This document shows positions 52,940-60,885 of a stretch of 64,000 nucleotides of DNA, one piece after another. A program made the position numbers and the translations under genes. The notes beneath the pieces are model-generated. The model was not told where the DNA came from and made no database searches. It saw nothing but the letters and a program-made list of their open reading frames with translations. The DNA is from an uncultured beta proteobacterium (GTDB lineage: Bacteria; Pseudomonadota; Gammaproteobacteria; Burkholderiales; Burkholderiaceae_C): positions 1 to 64,000 of the forward strand of contig CAIRAW010000043.1 of assembly GCA_903876735.1 (NCBI GenBank). Direction: 5' to 3'. Positions within the stretch are counted from its first letter, which is position 1; each line of letters starts with the position of its first letter.

Positions 52940-53027
52940 TCCTAAAGTAGGGTTTGCCGATGTCCATCGCGGTACACAGCGGTGTTCGCCGAGCAAACTA
53001 TCTTTGACTCTCTATCGGTAAATTATT

Positions 53028-55019
53028 GTGCCTCACTCAGTGATCGACGAGAGCCGTGCGCATGCCGCCGCCGCGCCTCCTACCGCAACCCGGGGGATCG
53101 CTATCGTCGGTGTACGCAAGTCTTTTGGCATGACCAAAGCACTCAATGGATGCAACTTCAGCGCCAACCTGGGTGAAATCCATGCCATCGTAGGCGGCAA
53201 TGGCTGTGGCAAGAGCACGCTTGCAAAAGTTATATCTGGTGTGATACCAATCGATGCGGGTCAAGTCTCGGTTCTTGGCCGCAGTCCAGCGGCGCCACAC
53301 GAAGCGCGCGCTGCGGGAATCGCCACCGTATTTCAGGAAGTCCTTGTTGCGGACGATTGCTCAGTGGTCGAAAACTTGTACCTTGGCGCCGACAGTTTGT
53401 GGTCACGCGCCCTGAGTACGACGGAAAAATATGAAACCGCCAAATCCTTGATGAAGGAATTGACGGGCTTACCGATTGATCCCGATACATTGGTCGGGAT
53501 GCTGCCATTGAACATCAAGCAATGGATCACCATTGGTCGGGCCTTGCTCTGCAAGCCTCGGGTGCTGATACTTGATGAATCCTCGGCAGCGCTTGATCTG
53601 GATTCCACGGAACGACTGTTTGCCAAGATGCGTTCCATGCGCGACGCCGGTGCTGCGGTCATTATTGTTACCCACCGCATTGCGGAATTAATACGCGTCT
53701 GCGATCGCGCCACGGTATTGCGTGATGGTAAGGACGTTGGCGTCCTCGAAAAGGGTGAAATAACCGAAAAGAATCTGCTGCGCTTGATGACCGGAAAAGG
53801 TGATTCACCGGCTGAAGGAGCGCCAAACAAAGCGGCAACACCACTCGGCGGCGTGGTCATGCGCGCACGCCAAATGAAGGTTTGGCCGCAGGCCGTCCCC
53901 GTGAATTGTCAACTGCGCCAAGGTGAGATCTTGGGCGTGGCCGGACTCGACGGGCAGGGCCAGAGTGAATTCGTGCGCATGCTGGCTGGCGTCGATCCCA
54001 CTTTCCAATCAGCACCACAAGTACAAAATGAGCAGGGCGAGTTTGTCGACATTACCGACCTGAAATCAGCCGTCAACCGGGGTGTTTCCTACGTGTCGGG
54101 TGACCGCAAGCGCGAAGGCATCTTTGCCAATCTGAGCATTTTCGAGAATCTCCTGATGCCGCTTTACCGGCGCAAGACGCGGGGCGGGAAACTGGCACTG
54201 ATTGACTGGTCCAGTCTGGATGGCATCTTTGATTGGGAAGTTGAGCGACTCGCCATTCGGATGGGTGAGCGTGGAAACAAGATCACCTCGCTGAGCGGCG
54301 GCAACCAACAAAAAGTTCTTATTGGCCGCGCCTTCGCGCTCAACCCCAGTATTCTGATACTGAACGATCCAGCTCGAGGCATTGACGTGGGTGCCAAGGC
54401 GGAGTTGTACCGGCACTTGCGTGACTTTGCGAGTATTGGCAAATCTGTCGTCTACCTCTCAAGTGAAATAGAGGAATTTGTCGGCTTTTGCTCGCGGGTT
54501 TTGGTGTTTCGAAATGGCAGCATTTTCGACGAGTTCAGCGGCGTTGACATCCACCCCAAGCCAATCTTGGAAGCGATGTTTGGGCAGACCCGCGTCAATC
54601 AATTGCCCACCCAATATGACGACTCGGTAACACAGGAGAACGACAGCATGAAGATCGTTGAGTTTGATAAAGACGAAAAAGCTGATTCACCGCGCAGGTC
54701 CGATAGTTGGAAAGACAGAACCAGCGCCTACCCCAACTTTGACAGTAAATCTGAGGTGGCGCCCAAACCGCGCAGTCTCGATGCGTTTCGAACTTCTCCC
54801 TACCCTCACGTCGGTACAGAGGACATCAAGCCGGGGTTGTCATCCGGCCAGAGGTCCATTGTGGCCAAGGAGTTCAGTGAGATAGCCGCTCCAGCGGACC
54901 CGCGCGGGCTTGATGGACGCACTGTGAAAGCCGATACAACACCGACCGCTTCCACGCCACGCTCGTCAATCAAGATCATCGAGTTCGGGCAAGACGTCTC
55001 AGCACGGCCACGTCGATGA
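53028..55019 (+). CDS. sugar-type ABC transporter ATPase (RbsA-like, two NBDs) with C-terminal extension
   Basis: 663 residues, about 160 longer than RbsA. NBD1 has Walker A GGNGCGKSTLAKVISG (about 55-70) and Walker B VLILDESSAALD, but its signature region reads MLPLNIKQWITIGRAL instead of LS-G-Q. NBD2 has the degenerate Walker A usual in the family (VAGLDGQGQSEFVRMLAG), a normal LSGGNQQKVLIGRAF and LILNDPARGIDVGAKAEL. Residues about 541-663 are an extra, probably disordered, proline/serine/charge-rich tail bounded by MKIVEFDKDE and IKIIEFGQD. The start is GTG 53028. Within the gene, AGGAG (54634-54638) lies 9 nt before an in-frame ATG (54648) at the beginning of the tail. Confidence 0.85.
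   Translation: MPHSVIDESRAHAAAAPPTATRGIAIVGVRKSFGMTKALNGCNFSANLGEIHAIVGGNGCGKSTLAKVISGVIPIDAGQVSVLGRSPAAPHEARAAGIATVFQEVLVADDCSVVENLYLGADSLWSRALSTTEKYETAKSLMKELTGLPIDPDTLVGMLPLNIKQWITIGRALLCKPRVLILDESSAALDLDSTERLFAKMRSMRDAGAAVIIVTHRIAELIRVCDRATVLRDGKDVGVLEKGEITEKNLLRLMTGKGDSPAEGAPNKAATPLGGVVMRARQMKVWPQAVPVNCQLRQGEILGVAGLDGQGQSEFVRMLAGVDPTFQSAPQVQNEQGEFVDITDLKSAVNRGVSYVSGDRKREGIFANLSIFENLLMPLYRRKTRGGKLALIDWSSLDGIFDWEVERLAIRMGERGNKITSLSGGNQQKVLIGRAFALNPSILILNDPARGIDVGAKAELYRHLRDFASIGKSVVYLSSEIEEFVGFCSRVLVFRNGSIFDEFSGVDIHPKPILEAMFGQTRVNQLPTQYDDSVTQENDSMKIVEFDKDEKADSPRRSDSWKDRTSAYPNFDSKSEVAPKPRSLDAFRTSPYPHVGTEDIKPGLSSGQRSIVAKEFSEIAAPADPRGLDGRTVKADTTPTASTPRSSIKIIEFGQDVSARPRR
54634..54650 (+). promoter_or_regulatory. 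possible internal ribosome site and start for the ATPase tail
   Basis: AGGAG at 54634-54638 is followed 9 nt later by ATG 54648, in frame with the ATPase. Translation from here would give a separate 123-residue protein consisting of exactly the extra C-terminal tail. Other ribosome sites in this operon are no better. Whether it is used is unknown. Confidence 0.45.
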
Positions 55020-55050
55020 GACACGACCGAACCTCCCCGGAGCGCTCTGC

Positions 55051-56442
55051 ATGAACGACAGCTGCACGGAAACACAGGGCGGATCAGCTTCCAACACCTA
55101 TTTGTTGGTTCCGATCCTGCTGTTGTTTCTTTTGCTCATCATCGCGGTGCTGCGCAGCCCCAATCTGGTCTCCAGTGCCGGTATTGGCAGCGCAGTGATC
55201 GTGATGACGCCTTTGGTGCTGGCAACTTATTCGCTGATGGCATTGGCCATGGCGGGACGCGGAACGGTGGACCTCTCGGTTGGGCCGCTCATGGGATTTG
55301 TCAATGTCACCCTGGTCGTTCTGAATGGCCTTGGTGCGCTGGAGTCACCGCTGCTCTTCTTTCTTTATGCGATCGCCGTCGGTGTCGCCTACCAGTTGCT
55401 CATGGGGTTGATCATTGTGTATGTGCGGGTGCAGCCGATCATCGTGGCGCTCAGCGGTTACCTTGCGTTGTCCGGCATCAACCTGGTCATCCTGCCGCGC
55501 CCGGGCGGCACGGCTCCCGAATGGATGTCGGCCTGGGGTTTGGGTACAACGATCGACTCTCCGATCCTGGTCATCCTCGTGCTTTGCACGGCTGCCTGGT
55601 TGATCTTTACGCGCACTGCGTTTTACGGACACCTGCGACTGATGGGCTCGGATGAACGCGCGGCCTACACCAGTGGCGTGCGCATCACCATCGTTCGCCT
55701 GGGTGCGCATTGCATTGCAGGGATCTTCAGCGCCCTTGCGGCGTTGACCTATACCGCGCTCATTGGATCCGGTGACCCGACCCAGGGAACTACCTATACC
55801 CTGATCTCGGTTACTGCACTCGTTCTCGGCGGCACCAGTCTGGCCGGGGGACGTGGTGGTGCAATCGGGTCCCTACTGGGTGCAGTAAATCTGTTCCTGA
55901 TCGGTTACGTGCTGGCAACCTTCAGTTTTGGCGCAGTACAGGGCTTTGTTACCGACCTTGCCTATGGTGCAATTCTTGTACTTTCGTTGCTGCTGACCAT
56001 AGCCATTCCATGGTTGCAAAGGCGCATCCGCCACGTTTCTCCGGCCTTGATCTTTATCGTCCTGTCGATGCTTTTTGTGGGCGTCATTCTGCATGCCAAA
56101 TATGACTACGCCGCTCCGGCGAAACTGGCTGAAGTCGCGATAGCAAGCAAGGCAGCCACGCCTGTCCATTCGGTCGACTTTGTATTCGAGCGCTGGGAAG
56201 ACGGAACGCAAGCCAGCAGTGGCACGCTGGCAAAACCCATCACGCTGTTTAGCCTGCTGATTCTGTCGGTACTCGTGATTGCCAGAGCCCTTGTGCTACA
56301 GAGCCAGCAGCGCCGCTGGTCACCGCGGATGATCATCATCATGCTGGTGTTGCTGGGTTTCGCTGCTTACCTTGTCGCAACCTACGTTGACGCACGGCAA
56401 ATGCCTGCGGCGGCTACGAAACCAGTGAAGGCGACGCCGTGA
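55051..56442 (+). CDS. sugar-type ABC transporter permease 1 (RbsC-like), enlarged
   Basis: 463-residue inner-membrane permease of the BPD_transp_2 family. Core: SLMALAMAGRGTVDLSVGPL, VRVQPIIVALSGYLALSGIN, LRLMGSDERAAYTSGVRITI (coupling segment) and LVLGGTSLAGGRGGAIGSLL. RbsC-type permeases have about 330 residues; this has an added C-terminal part (about 320-463) with a periplasmic-size loop (YDYAAPAKLAEVAIASKAAT) and two further membrane helices. Ends overlapping the next permease (GTGA). Confidence 0.84.
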   Translation: MNDSCTETQGGSASNTYLLVPILLLFLLLIIAVLRSPNLVSSAGIGSAVIVMTPLVLATYSLMALAMAGRGTVDLSVGPLMGFVNVTLVVLNGLGALESPLLFFLYAIAVGVAYQLLMGLIIVYVRVQPIIVALSGYLALSGINLVILPRPGGTAPEWMSAWGLGTTIDSPILVILVLCTAAWLIFTRTAFYGHLRLMGSDERAAYTSGVRITIVRLGAHCIAGIFSALAALTYTALIGSGDPTQGTTYTLISVTALVLGGTSLAGGRGGAIGSLLGAVNLFLIGYVLATFSFGAVQGFVTDLAYGAILVLSLLLTIAIPWLQRRIRHVSPALIFIVLSMLFVGVILHAKYDYAAPAKLAEVAIASKAATPVHSVDFVFERWEDGTQASSGTLAKPITLFSLLILSVLVIARALVLQSQQRRWSPRMIIIMLVLLGFAAYLVATYVDARQMPAAATKPVKATP

Positions 56443-57833
56443 ACCCGGTCGCCAACAAGTTGAACACGGTGCGTGCCCGCCTATCCAACCTGCAGTGGGC
56501 GGGTCTCATTGTGGCCGTCCTGATCGTTGGATTGGGCTTCATTCTCGGTCTGTACCAGAAGACACCGTGGCAGCAACTGATCTTTTATGCGGCGGCAACT
56601 TTTGCGCTTGTCATCTGGGTTTGGAATGCCTACCTGGCTCCCGGGGCCCAACATGCGGATGACGCCCCTCATGAGGGGCCCAGCGGTCTGGCGGTATTTC
56701 GCGCCTTCATTCGCCGGCACTTGTCCTTGGTGATTTCCCTAGCGATTTTGGTGGGCATTTTCCTGATCGCCTCAGCCACGGTGCCCGGCTTTTTCAGCTG
56801 GCTGAACACTCTCACTTTCCTTGCGCTGGTGGCCTTACTGATTTTTACCGTGCAGGTCAGTCAGTTGTTTGTTGACAACCGCAGTGCTTTTATCGGGCTG
56901 ATGGTGCTGGTGACCATGTTTGCCATCGGTTCGATTTTTATTGACGGATTTTCATCCGGGCAAAACATCAAATCGATGTTGCTCTTTGCGTCATTTCTCG
57001 GCCTGGCCTGCGTCGGGCAGACTATGGTGGCACTTTTGGGGGGGCTGGACCTTTCCATTCCCTTCGTGATCGGTGCCTCCAACGTGTTCCTGCTTTACCT
57101 CATCGGATTGGGCGTTTACTCGTGGATCGCGGTCATCATCGTGCTTTTGCTTGGTGCCTTGGTTGGGTGGATCAACGGCATCCTGAGTTATCGCCTGCAG
57201 GGACAAGCGCTGATCCTGTCTCTCGGTGTCGGTTTTGCGATTTCGGGCCTGACTCAAATCGTCACTAGCATAGGAACCGCCTTTGCCGGTAATGTGTTCG
57301 GCACCGTTCCACCTTGGTTGAAGAACCTGGCGGCCATGAATGGCACAACCTTGGGGCTGGACGTTCCGCCTGTCATTTTCATTTGGGCCGTTGTCGCGGT
57401 GTTGTTGATCTACGGCATGAAGAGCACGGTGTACGGTCGGTTTTTGTACGCTCTGGGCGGCAACCGCACTTCTGCCGCGCGCCTTTCGATCAGCGAGCGC
57501 CGTTACTGGGTAGGCGCCTACCTTATCAGCGGGACGGTTTCAGCTCTCACTGGCATTCTGTTACTGGGCTGGAGCGGTGGTGGCTTCATTGGCGTTGGTC
57601 AGCCTTACTTGTTCATGACACTCGCCGCCGTGGTCATGGGTGGCACATCGTTGCTGGGGGGGCAAGGTGGCTACGGCTTTACGGTGATTGGCGTGCTGGT
57701 GCTGCAGGTATTGACTTCGTTCCTTGTCGGCATCGGTCTTAAATTTGAATGGCAGCAATTCATCTTCGGATTGCTGATCCTTCCGATGGTGGCCTTGTAT
57801 GCCCGTTCGCCCCACATCCGAACCCAAATTTGA
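56439..57833 (+). CDS. sugar-type ABC transporter permease 2 (RbsC-like), enlarged
   Basis: 464-residue BPD_transp_2 permease, GTG start 56439 overlapping the previous stop. An added N-terminal part (about 1-125, with hydrophobic helices at 17-36, 45-62 and 88-110) precedes the core: VGQTMVALLGGLDLSIPFVI, GWINGILSYRLQGQALILSL, LYALGGNRTSAARLSISERR (coupling segment) and VVMGGTSLLGGQGGYGFTVI. Permeases 1 and 2 are enlarged at opposite ends and presumably form a heterodimer. 55 nt precede the opsin-like gene. Confidence 0.84.
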   Translation: MNPVANKLNTVRARLSNLQWAGLIVAVLIVGLGFILGLYQKTPWQQLIFYAAATFALVIWVWNAYLAPGAQHADDAPHEGPSGLAVFRAFIRRHLSLVISLAILVGIFLIASATVPGFFSWLNTLTFLALVALLIFTVQVSQLFVDNRSAFIGLMVLVTMFAIGSIFIDGFSSGQNIKSMLLFASFLGLACVGQTMVALLGGLDLSIPFVIGASNVFLLYLIGLGVYSWIAVIIVLLLGALVGWINGILSYRLQGQALILSLGVGFAISGLTQIVTSIGTAFAGNVFGTVPPWLKNLAAMNGTTLGLDVPPVIFIWAVVAVLLIYGMKSTVYGRFLYALGGNRTSAARLSISERRYWVGAYLISGTVSALTGILLLGWSGGGFIGVGQPYLFMTLAAVVMGGTSLLGGQGGYGFTVIGVLVLQVLTSFLVGIGLKFEWQQFIFGLLILPMVALYARSPHIRTQI

Positions 57834-57888
57834 AATATCGAGAAACCAACCATGACCGCACTGTTACTGACCCCTATGGAGACTATTT

Positions 57889-58590
57889 ATGAACATCAAG
57901 TTGCTTGAGGCAACCGACGTCGCCAGCGGCACATTTTCCTTGTTGCTGCTGACCACCGTGGCAGCGACAGTTCTACTTTTAATGGGCACGGCCTGGGTAT
58001 CGCGCAAGTGGAAGCTGCCGCTGGCCATGGCGGCCATGGTCACGCTGGTGAGTGCCGGCCATTATTTTGAAGCCAGCCAGGTCTGGCAGGCCAGCAACCA
58101 GATGCCGGCAATCTACCGCTACGTTGCGTGGTTCATCACCATGCCACTGCAGGTGATGGTGATGTATTTCTTCGTGAACGCGATGGCGCCCCTGTCTACC
58201 TGGTTGTTCTGGCGCCTAATGGTGGCGTCGGTTGTGATGGTGTTGGCGCGTTACCTGGGTGAATCCAACCTGATGTACCCGACGCTTGGCTTTCTCATCG
58301 GTCTGGCATGCTGGCTTTACGTGTTGGGCGAAGTGTTCTTTGGCCGCATGGCCGAGGTCAGCGCCAGAAGTTCAAACTTCAGTGTGCACCGGGGCTATTT
58401 TTGGATGCGGCTGATCATCTCAATTGGCTGGGCGGTCTACCCACTGTGCTACTTCATCATTGGTTTTGCCGGCGGCGTGTCGCCGGGCAAGTTGAGTGTT
58501 GTCTACAACCTGTCGGATCTGGTGAACCAGGTGGCGTTTTGCCTGACGGTCCTTTCGGCGTCGATTCGTGACTCAGGAAACACCCGATGA
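57889..58590 (+). CDS. type-1 (microbial) opsin homologue lacking the retinal-binding lysine
   Basis: 233 residues, seven predicted helices, alignable by eye to proteorhodopsin over its length. Helix C reads YRYVAWFITMPL where proteorhodopsin has FRYIDWLLTVPL: the arginine is kept (R77) but the proton-acceptor Asp is Ala (A80), and the donor Glu position is Val (V91). Helix F keeps GWAVYP (W181, Y184, P185). Helix G reads VVYNLSDLVNQVAF against IYNLADFVNKILF: the counterion Asp is kept (D210) but the Schiff-base lysine is Gln (Q214, codon CAG at 58528-58530). H58, near the Asp in helix C of proteorhodopsins, is also kept. A covalent retinal pigment is therefore not expected. GGAG lies 8 nt before ATG 57889. 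No retinal or carotenoid genes are in the window. Confidence 0.88.
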   Translation: MNIKLLEATDVASGTFSLLLLTTVAATVLLLMGTAWVSRKWKLPLAMAAMVTLVSAGHYFEASQVWQASNQMPAIYRYVAWFITMPLQVMVMYFFVNAMAPLSTWLFWRLMVASVVMVLARYLGESNLMYPTLGFLIGLACWLYVLGEVFFGRMAEVSARSSNFSVHRGYFWMRLIISIGWAVYPLCYFIIGFAGGVSPGKLSVVYNLSDLVNQVAFCLTVLSASIRDSGNTR

Positions 58591-58697
58591 ATGCACTTCA
58601 CACGACCGGTCCCCTGGGACTGGCTGCTTATTTCTTGTCAGAAAACGCGCAAGCCTGCGCTGCACTTGTTAACTGGTTTGAAGGGATTGAATCATGA
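58587..58697 (+). CDS. 36-residue small ORF coupled to opsin-like and flotillin genes
   Basis: ATG 58587 overlaps the opsin-like stop (ATGA) and its own TGA (58695-58697) overlaps the flotillin ATG (ATGA), so it fills the gap exactly. The product begins MNALHTTGPLGLAAYFLSEN and continues AQACAALVNWFEGIES, a short alanine-rich, probably amphipathic helix with acidic ends. Its Shine-Dalgarno would be AGGAAAC inside the opsin-like gene, 8 nt upstream. Such double overlap is typical of translational coupling, but 36 codons can stay open by chance. Function unknown. Confidence 0.55.
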   Translation: MNALHTTGPLGLAAYFLSENAQACAALVNWFEGIES

Positions 58698-60400
58698 ACG
58701 GCGCCGACATCATTGCCATCGTTATCCTGGCCGCAATTGTCATTGCGATCATTGTCTATTTGTTGCACTGGCTGTACCGACATTCGTCGAAAGATCTATC
58801 CTTTGTTCGCACCGGTTTCGGAGGAGAGCGCGTGGTAATGGGAGGTGGCGCCTTGGTGCTGCCGATCGTGCACGACATCACCGAGGTCAGCATGAATACG
58901 CTGCGAATTGATGTGCGTCGCGCCGGCGAAAAGTCGCTCATCACACGAAACCGAATGCGTATTGAAGTCAACGTCGAGTTCTTTGTGCGCGTGATCCCCT
59001 CGCCGGAAGCAGTTGCAGCCGCGGCCCGAACTTTGGGCAACCGCACGCTTAACCCCGACAGCTTGAAAGACCTGGTGCAGGGCCGCTTTGTTGATGCCAT
59101 GGGGTCAGTGGCTGCGCGCATGACGATGGAAGAGATCCATGAAAACCGCAGCGACTACATCAAGAGCGTGAAGGCTCTGGTTGCCGATTCACTCACTGCC
59201 AATGGCCTGGAACTCGAAGCGGTTTCGCTCACCGGGTTGGATCAAACGGACATGAAGTTGTTTAACCCCTCCAATGCGTTTGACGCTGAGGGTTTGACAC
59301 GCTTGACAGAAGAAATAGAGACGCGCAAGAAGAAACGTAACGACATAGAGCAGGACACGATGATTGCGATTCGCAAGAAAAACCTTGAATCCGAAAAGCT
59401 TGCGCTCAGCATCGATCAGGAGAGCGAATTTGCTCGCTTGAGTCAAGAAAGTGAAGTAGCCATGCGCCGCGCACAGCAGAAAACCGAAATTGCGCTGGAG
59501 AAGACCGATCGTGAGCGTGACATTGAAGAAGCGCAGATTCGGTCAGCGGAAATTGTTCAGAAGAGTCGCATCAACCAGACCCGGGCAATTGATTCAGAGC
59601 GTATTTTGCAGGAGCAAAAAACTTCACACCTGGAAATCCAGCGCCGCCGCGCCCTTGAACTCGAAGAGCAGGAGCGCGTGATCGCGGTGGCAGCCAAGTC
59701 CAAGGATGAGTCAGAAGCACAAGCTCAGGCTGAATCAGCACGCGCCCTTATGATTGCCGCGCAGGAAAGAGTGATTACGGTGCGCGAAACTGAAATCGCC
59801 GAACGCCGCAAATCGATTGATTTAATTGAAGCGACGCAAGAAGCAGAACGTGACGCAATCATGCAAACCAAGCGAGCCGAAGCGGGTTTGATTGCTGCAG
59901 TGGATCAGGCCAAGGCCGAGCGTACCAACGCCGAGGCGGCGGCTTATCGCTACGACGTGGATGCAGAGGGTAAGCGAAAGCTCAACGAAGCGGAGAATTT
60001 GCGTTCCGACGCATCACGGCGCAGCAGTTTTAACCAGAAATTGATCGATACCCTGCCGAGCATCATCCGCGAGAGCGTCAAGCCGATGGAAAACATCGAG
60101 TCGATCCGAATCCTGCAGGTCGACGGTGTGCCCGGCCTGAGCGGCGCTGTTGGTGGCGGCGGTTCGGGAGCCGGCAGCAGCGACGGCGGTCCGCGCGCCG
60201 GTGGCTTGAGCGACAACGTGGTGAATTCAGCCCTGCGCTACCGAGCCCAGGCGCCGTTCATTGACACCTTGCTGCAGGAGATTGGCGTATCACCGAGTTC
60301 CATCACTAGCCTGGGTCATCTGGGCAGCGTGATGGCCTTGCCAGTTACCGATAACAAGGAAGGCAACTCCGCAGCAGGTGGCAGTGCCGGCAAGCCCTGA
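58694..60400 (+). CDS. flotillin-like membrane scaffold protein (YqiK type)
   Basis: 568 residues. N-terminal membrane helix (IIAIVILAAIVIAIIVYLLH, 5-24), then an SPFH/PHB domain (about 30-210: FVRTGFGGERVVMGGGALVL, EVNVEFFVRV), then a long charged coiled coil (about 215-460) with repeated E/A/R-rich heptads, and a C-terminal part with a Gly/Ser-rich stretch (about 483-500). Flotillins oligomerise in ordered membrane domains and gather membrane proteins. AAGGGA precedes ATG 58694. The opsin-like protein or the transporters encoded around it are the obvious clients, by inference. Confidence 0.86.
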   Translation: MNGADIIAIVILAAIVIAIIVYLLHWLYRHSSKDLSFVRTGFGGERVVMGGGALVLPIVHDITEVSMNTLRIDVRRAGEKSLITRNRMRIEVNVEFFVRVIPSPEAVAAAARTLGNRTLNPDSLKDLVQGRFVDAMGSVAARMTMEEIHENRSDYIKSVKALVADSLTANGLELEAVSLTGLDQTDMKLFNPSNAFDAEGLTRLTEEIETRKKKRNDIEQDTMIAIRKKNLESEKLALSIDQESEFARLSQESEVAMRRAQQKTEIALEKTDRERDIEEAQIRSAEIVQKSRINQTRAIDSERILQEQKTSHLEIQRRRALELEEQERVIAVAAKSKDESEAQAQAESARALMIAAQERVITVRETEIAERRKSIDLIEATQEAERDAIMQTKRAEAGLIAAVDQAKAERTNAEAAAYRYDVDAEGKRKLNEAENLRSDASRRSSFNQKLIDTLPSIIRESVKPMENIESIRILQVDGVPGLSGAVGGGGSGAGSSDGGPRAGGLSDNVVNSALRYRAQAPFIDTLLQEIGVSPSSITSLGHLGSVMALPVTDNKEGNSAAGGSAGKP

Positions 60401-60438
60401 ATGTGCACTGGCTCAAAACACTCGATTCAACCTAAACC

Positions 60439-60885
60439 ATGTCCCTCACGCCAAACGACCCGGCCATTGTGATCGTTGAAAAACGATTGGCAGTGGTTAC
60501 CAATTGGAGTCTTTTTGCTTCATTTGGCATGTGCTTTTTGTTGTCCGGTTTCAGTGCTGCGAACTGGGCCTTGGGCCTGCTGGGATATGGGCTATTGGTG
60601 CTGGGATTTGTCGGGCATCTGGTCATCAACCATGTCTTCGAGCAAGGATTCAGTCCGGGCGAAGTGGCCCTGGGTCTGGTGTTATTCGGCATCTCTGCTT
60701 TGAGTTTCATTGCCAGTGCCTTGTTCAGTGCGCGCTTTGGTCCAGAAAACCTGGGCTTGGGTCTGGCCGGTTTTGGCGCTCTTGCGGCATGCCTCGTGTT
60801 CTATCTGGTGATCCGCTATGGCATGCGCGGCACCTGGGAACTAATCCACACCTTGCGCCATCGCCAAAAGGAATCGTCGTCATGA
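60439..60885 (+). CDS. four-helix small membrane protein
   Basis: 148 residues with four hydrophobic helices (about 22-42, 45-66, 75-97, 105-126) and a basic C-terminus (LIHTLRHRQKESSS). Short conserved-looking N-terminus MSLTPNDPAIVIVEKRLAVV. It overlaps the symporter gene by 4 nt (ATGA), so it may be an accessory subunit of that transporter, like the small partners of some sodium:solute symporters (DUF4212 type). No specific family recognised. Confidence 0.65.
   Translation: MSLTPNDPAIVIVEKRLAVVTNWSLFASFGMCFLLSGFSAANWALGLLGYGLLVLGFVGHLVINHVFEQGFSPGEVALGLVLFGISALSFIASALFSARFGPENLGLGLAGFGALAACLVFYLVIRYGMRGTWELIHTLRHRQKESSS

Noticed and set aside
57852..57908. 18-codon ORF overlapping the opsin-like start
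   Set aside because: No ribosome site before its ATG and it overlaps the opsin-like gene out of frame; chance is the better explanation.
57889..58590. Functional light-driven proton pump
   Set aside because: Schiff-base lysine, acceptor Asp and donor Glu are all replaced and no retinal-forming gene is nearby.
58591..58911. 106-codon frame downstream of the opsin-like gene
   Set aside because: Arg/His-rich translation that overlaps the flotillin gene in another frame; the 36-codon ORF in a different frame fits the gap better.
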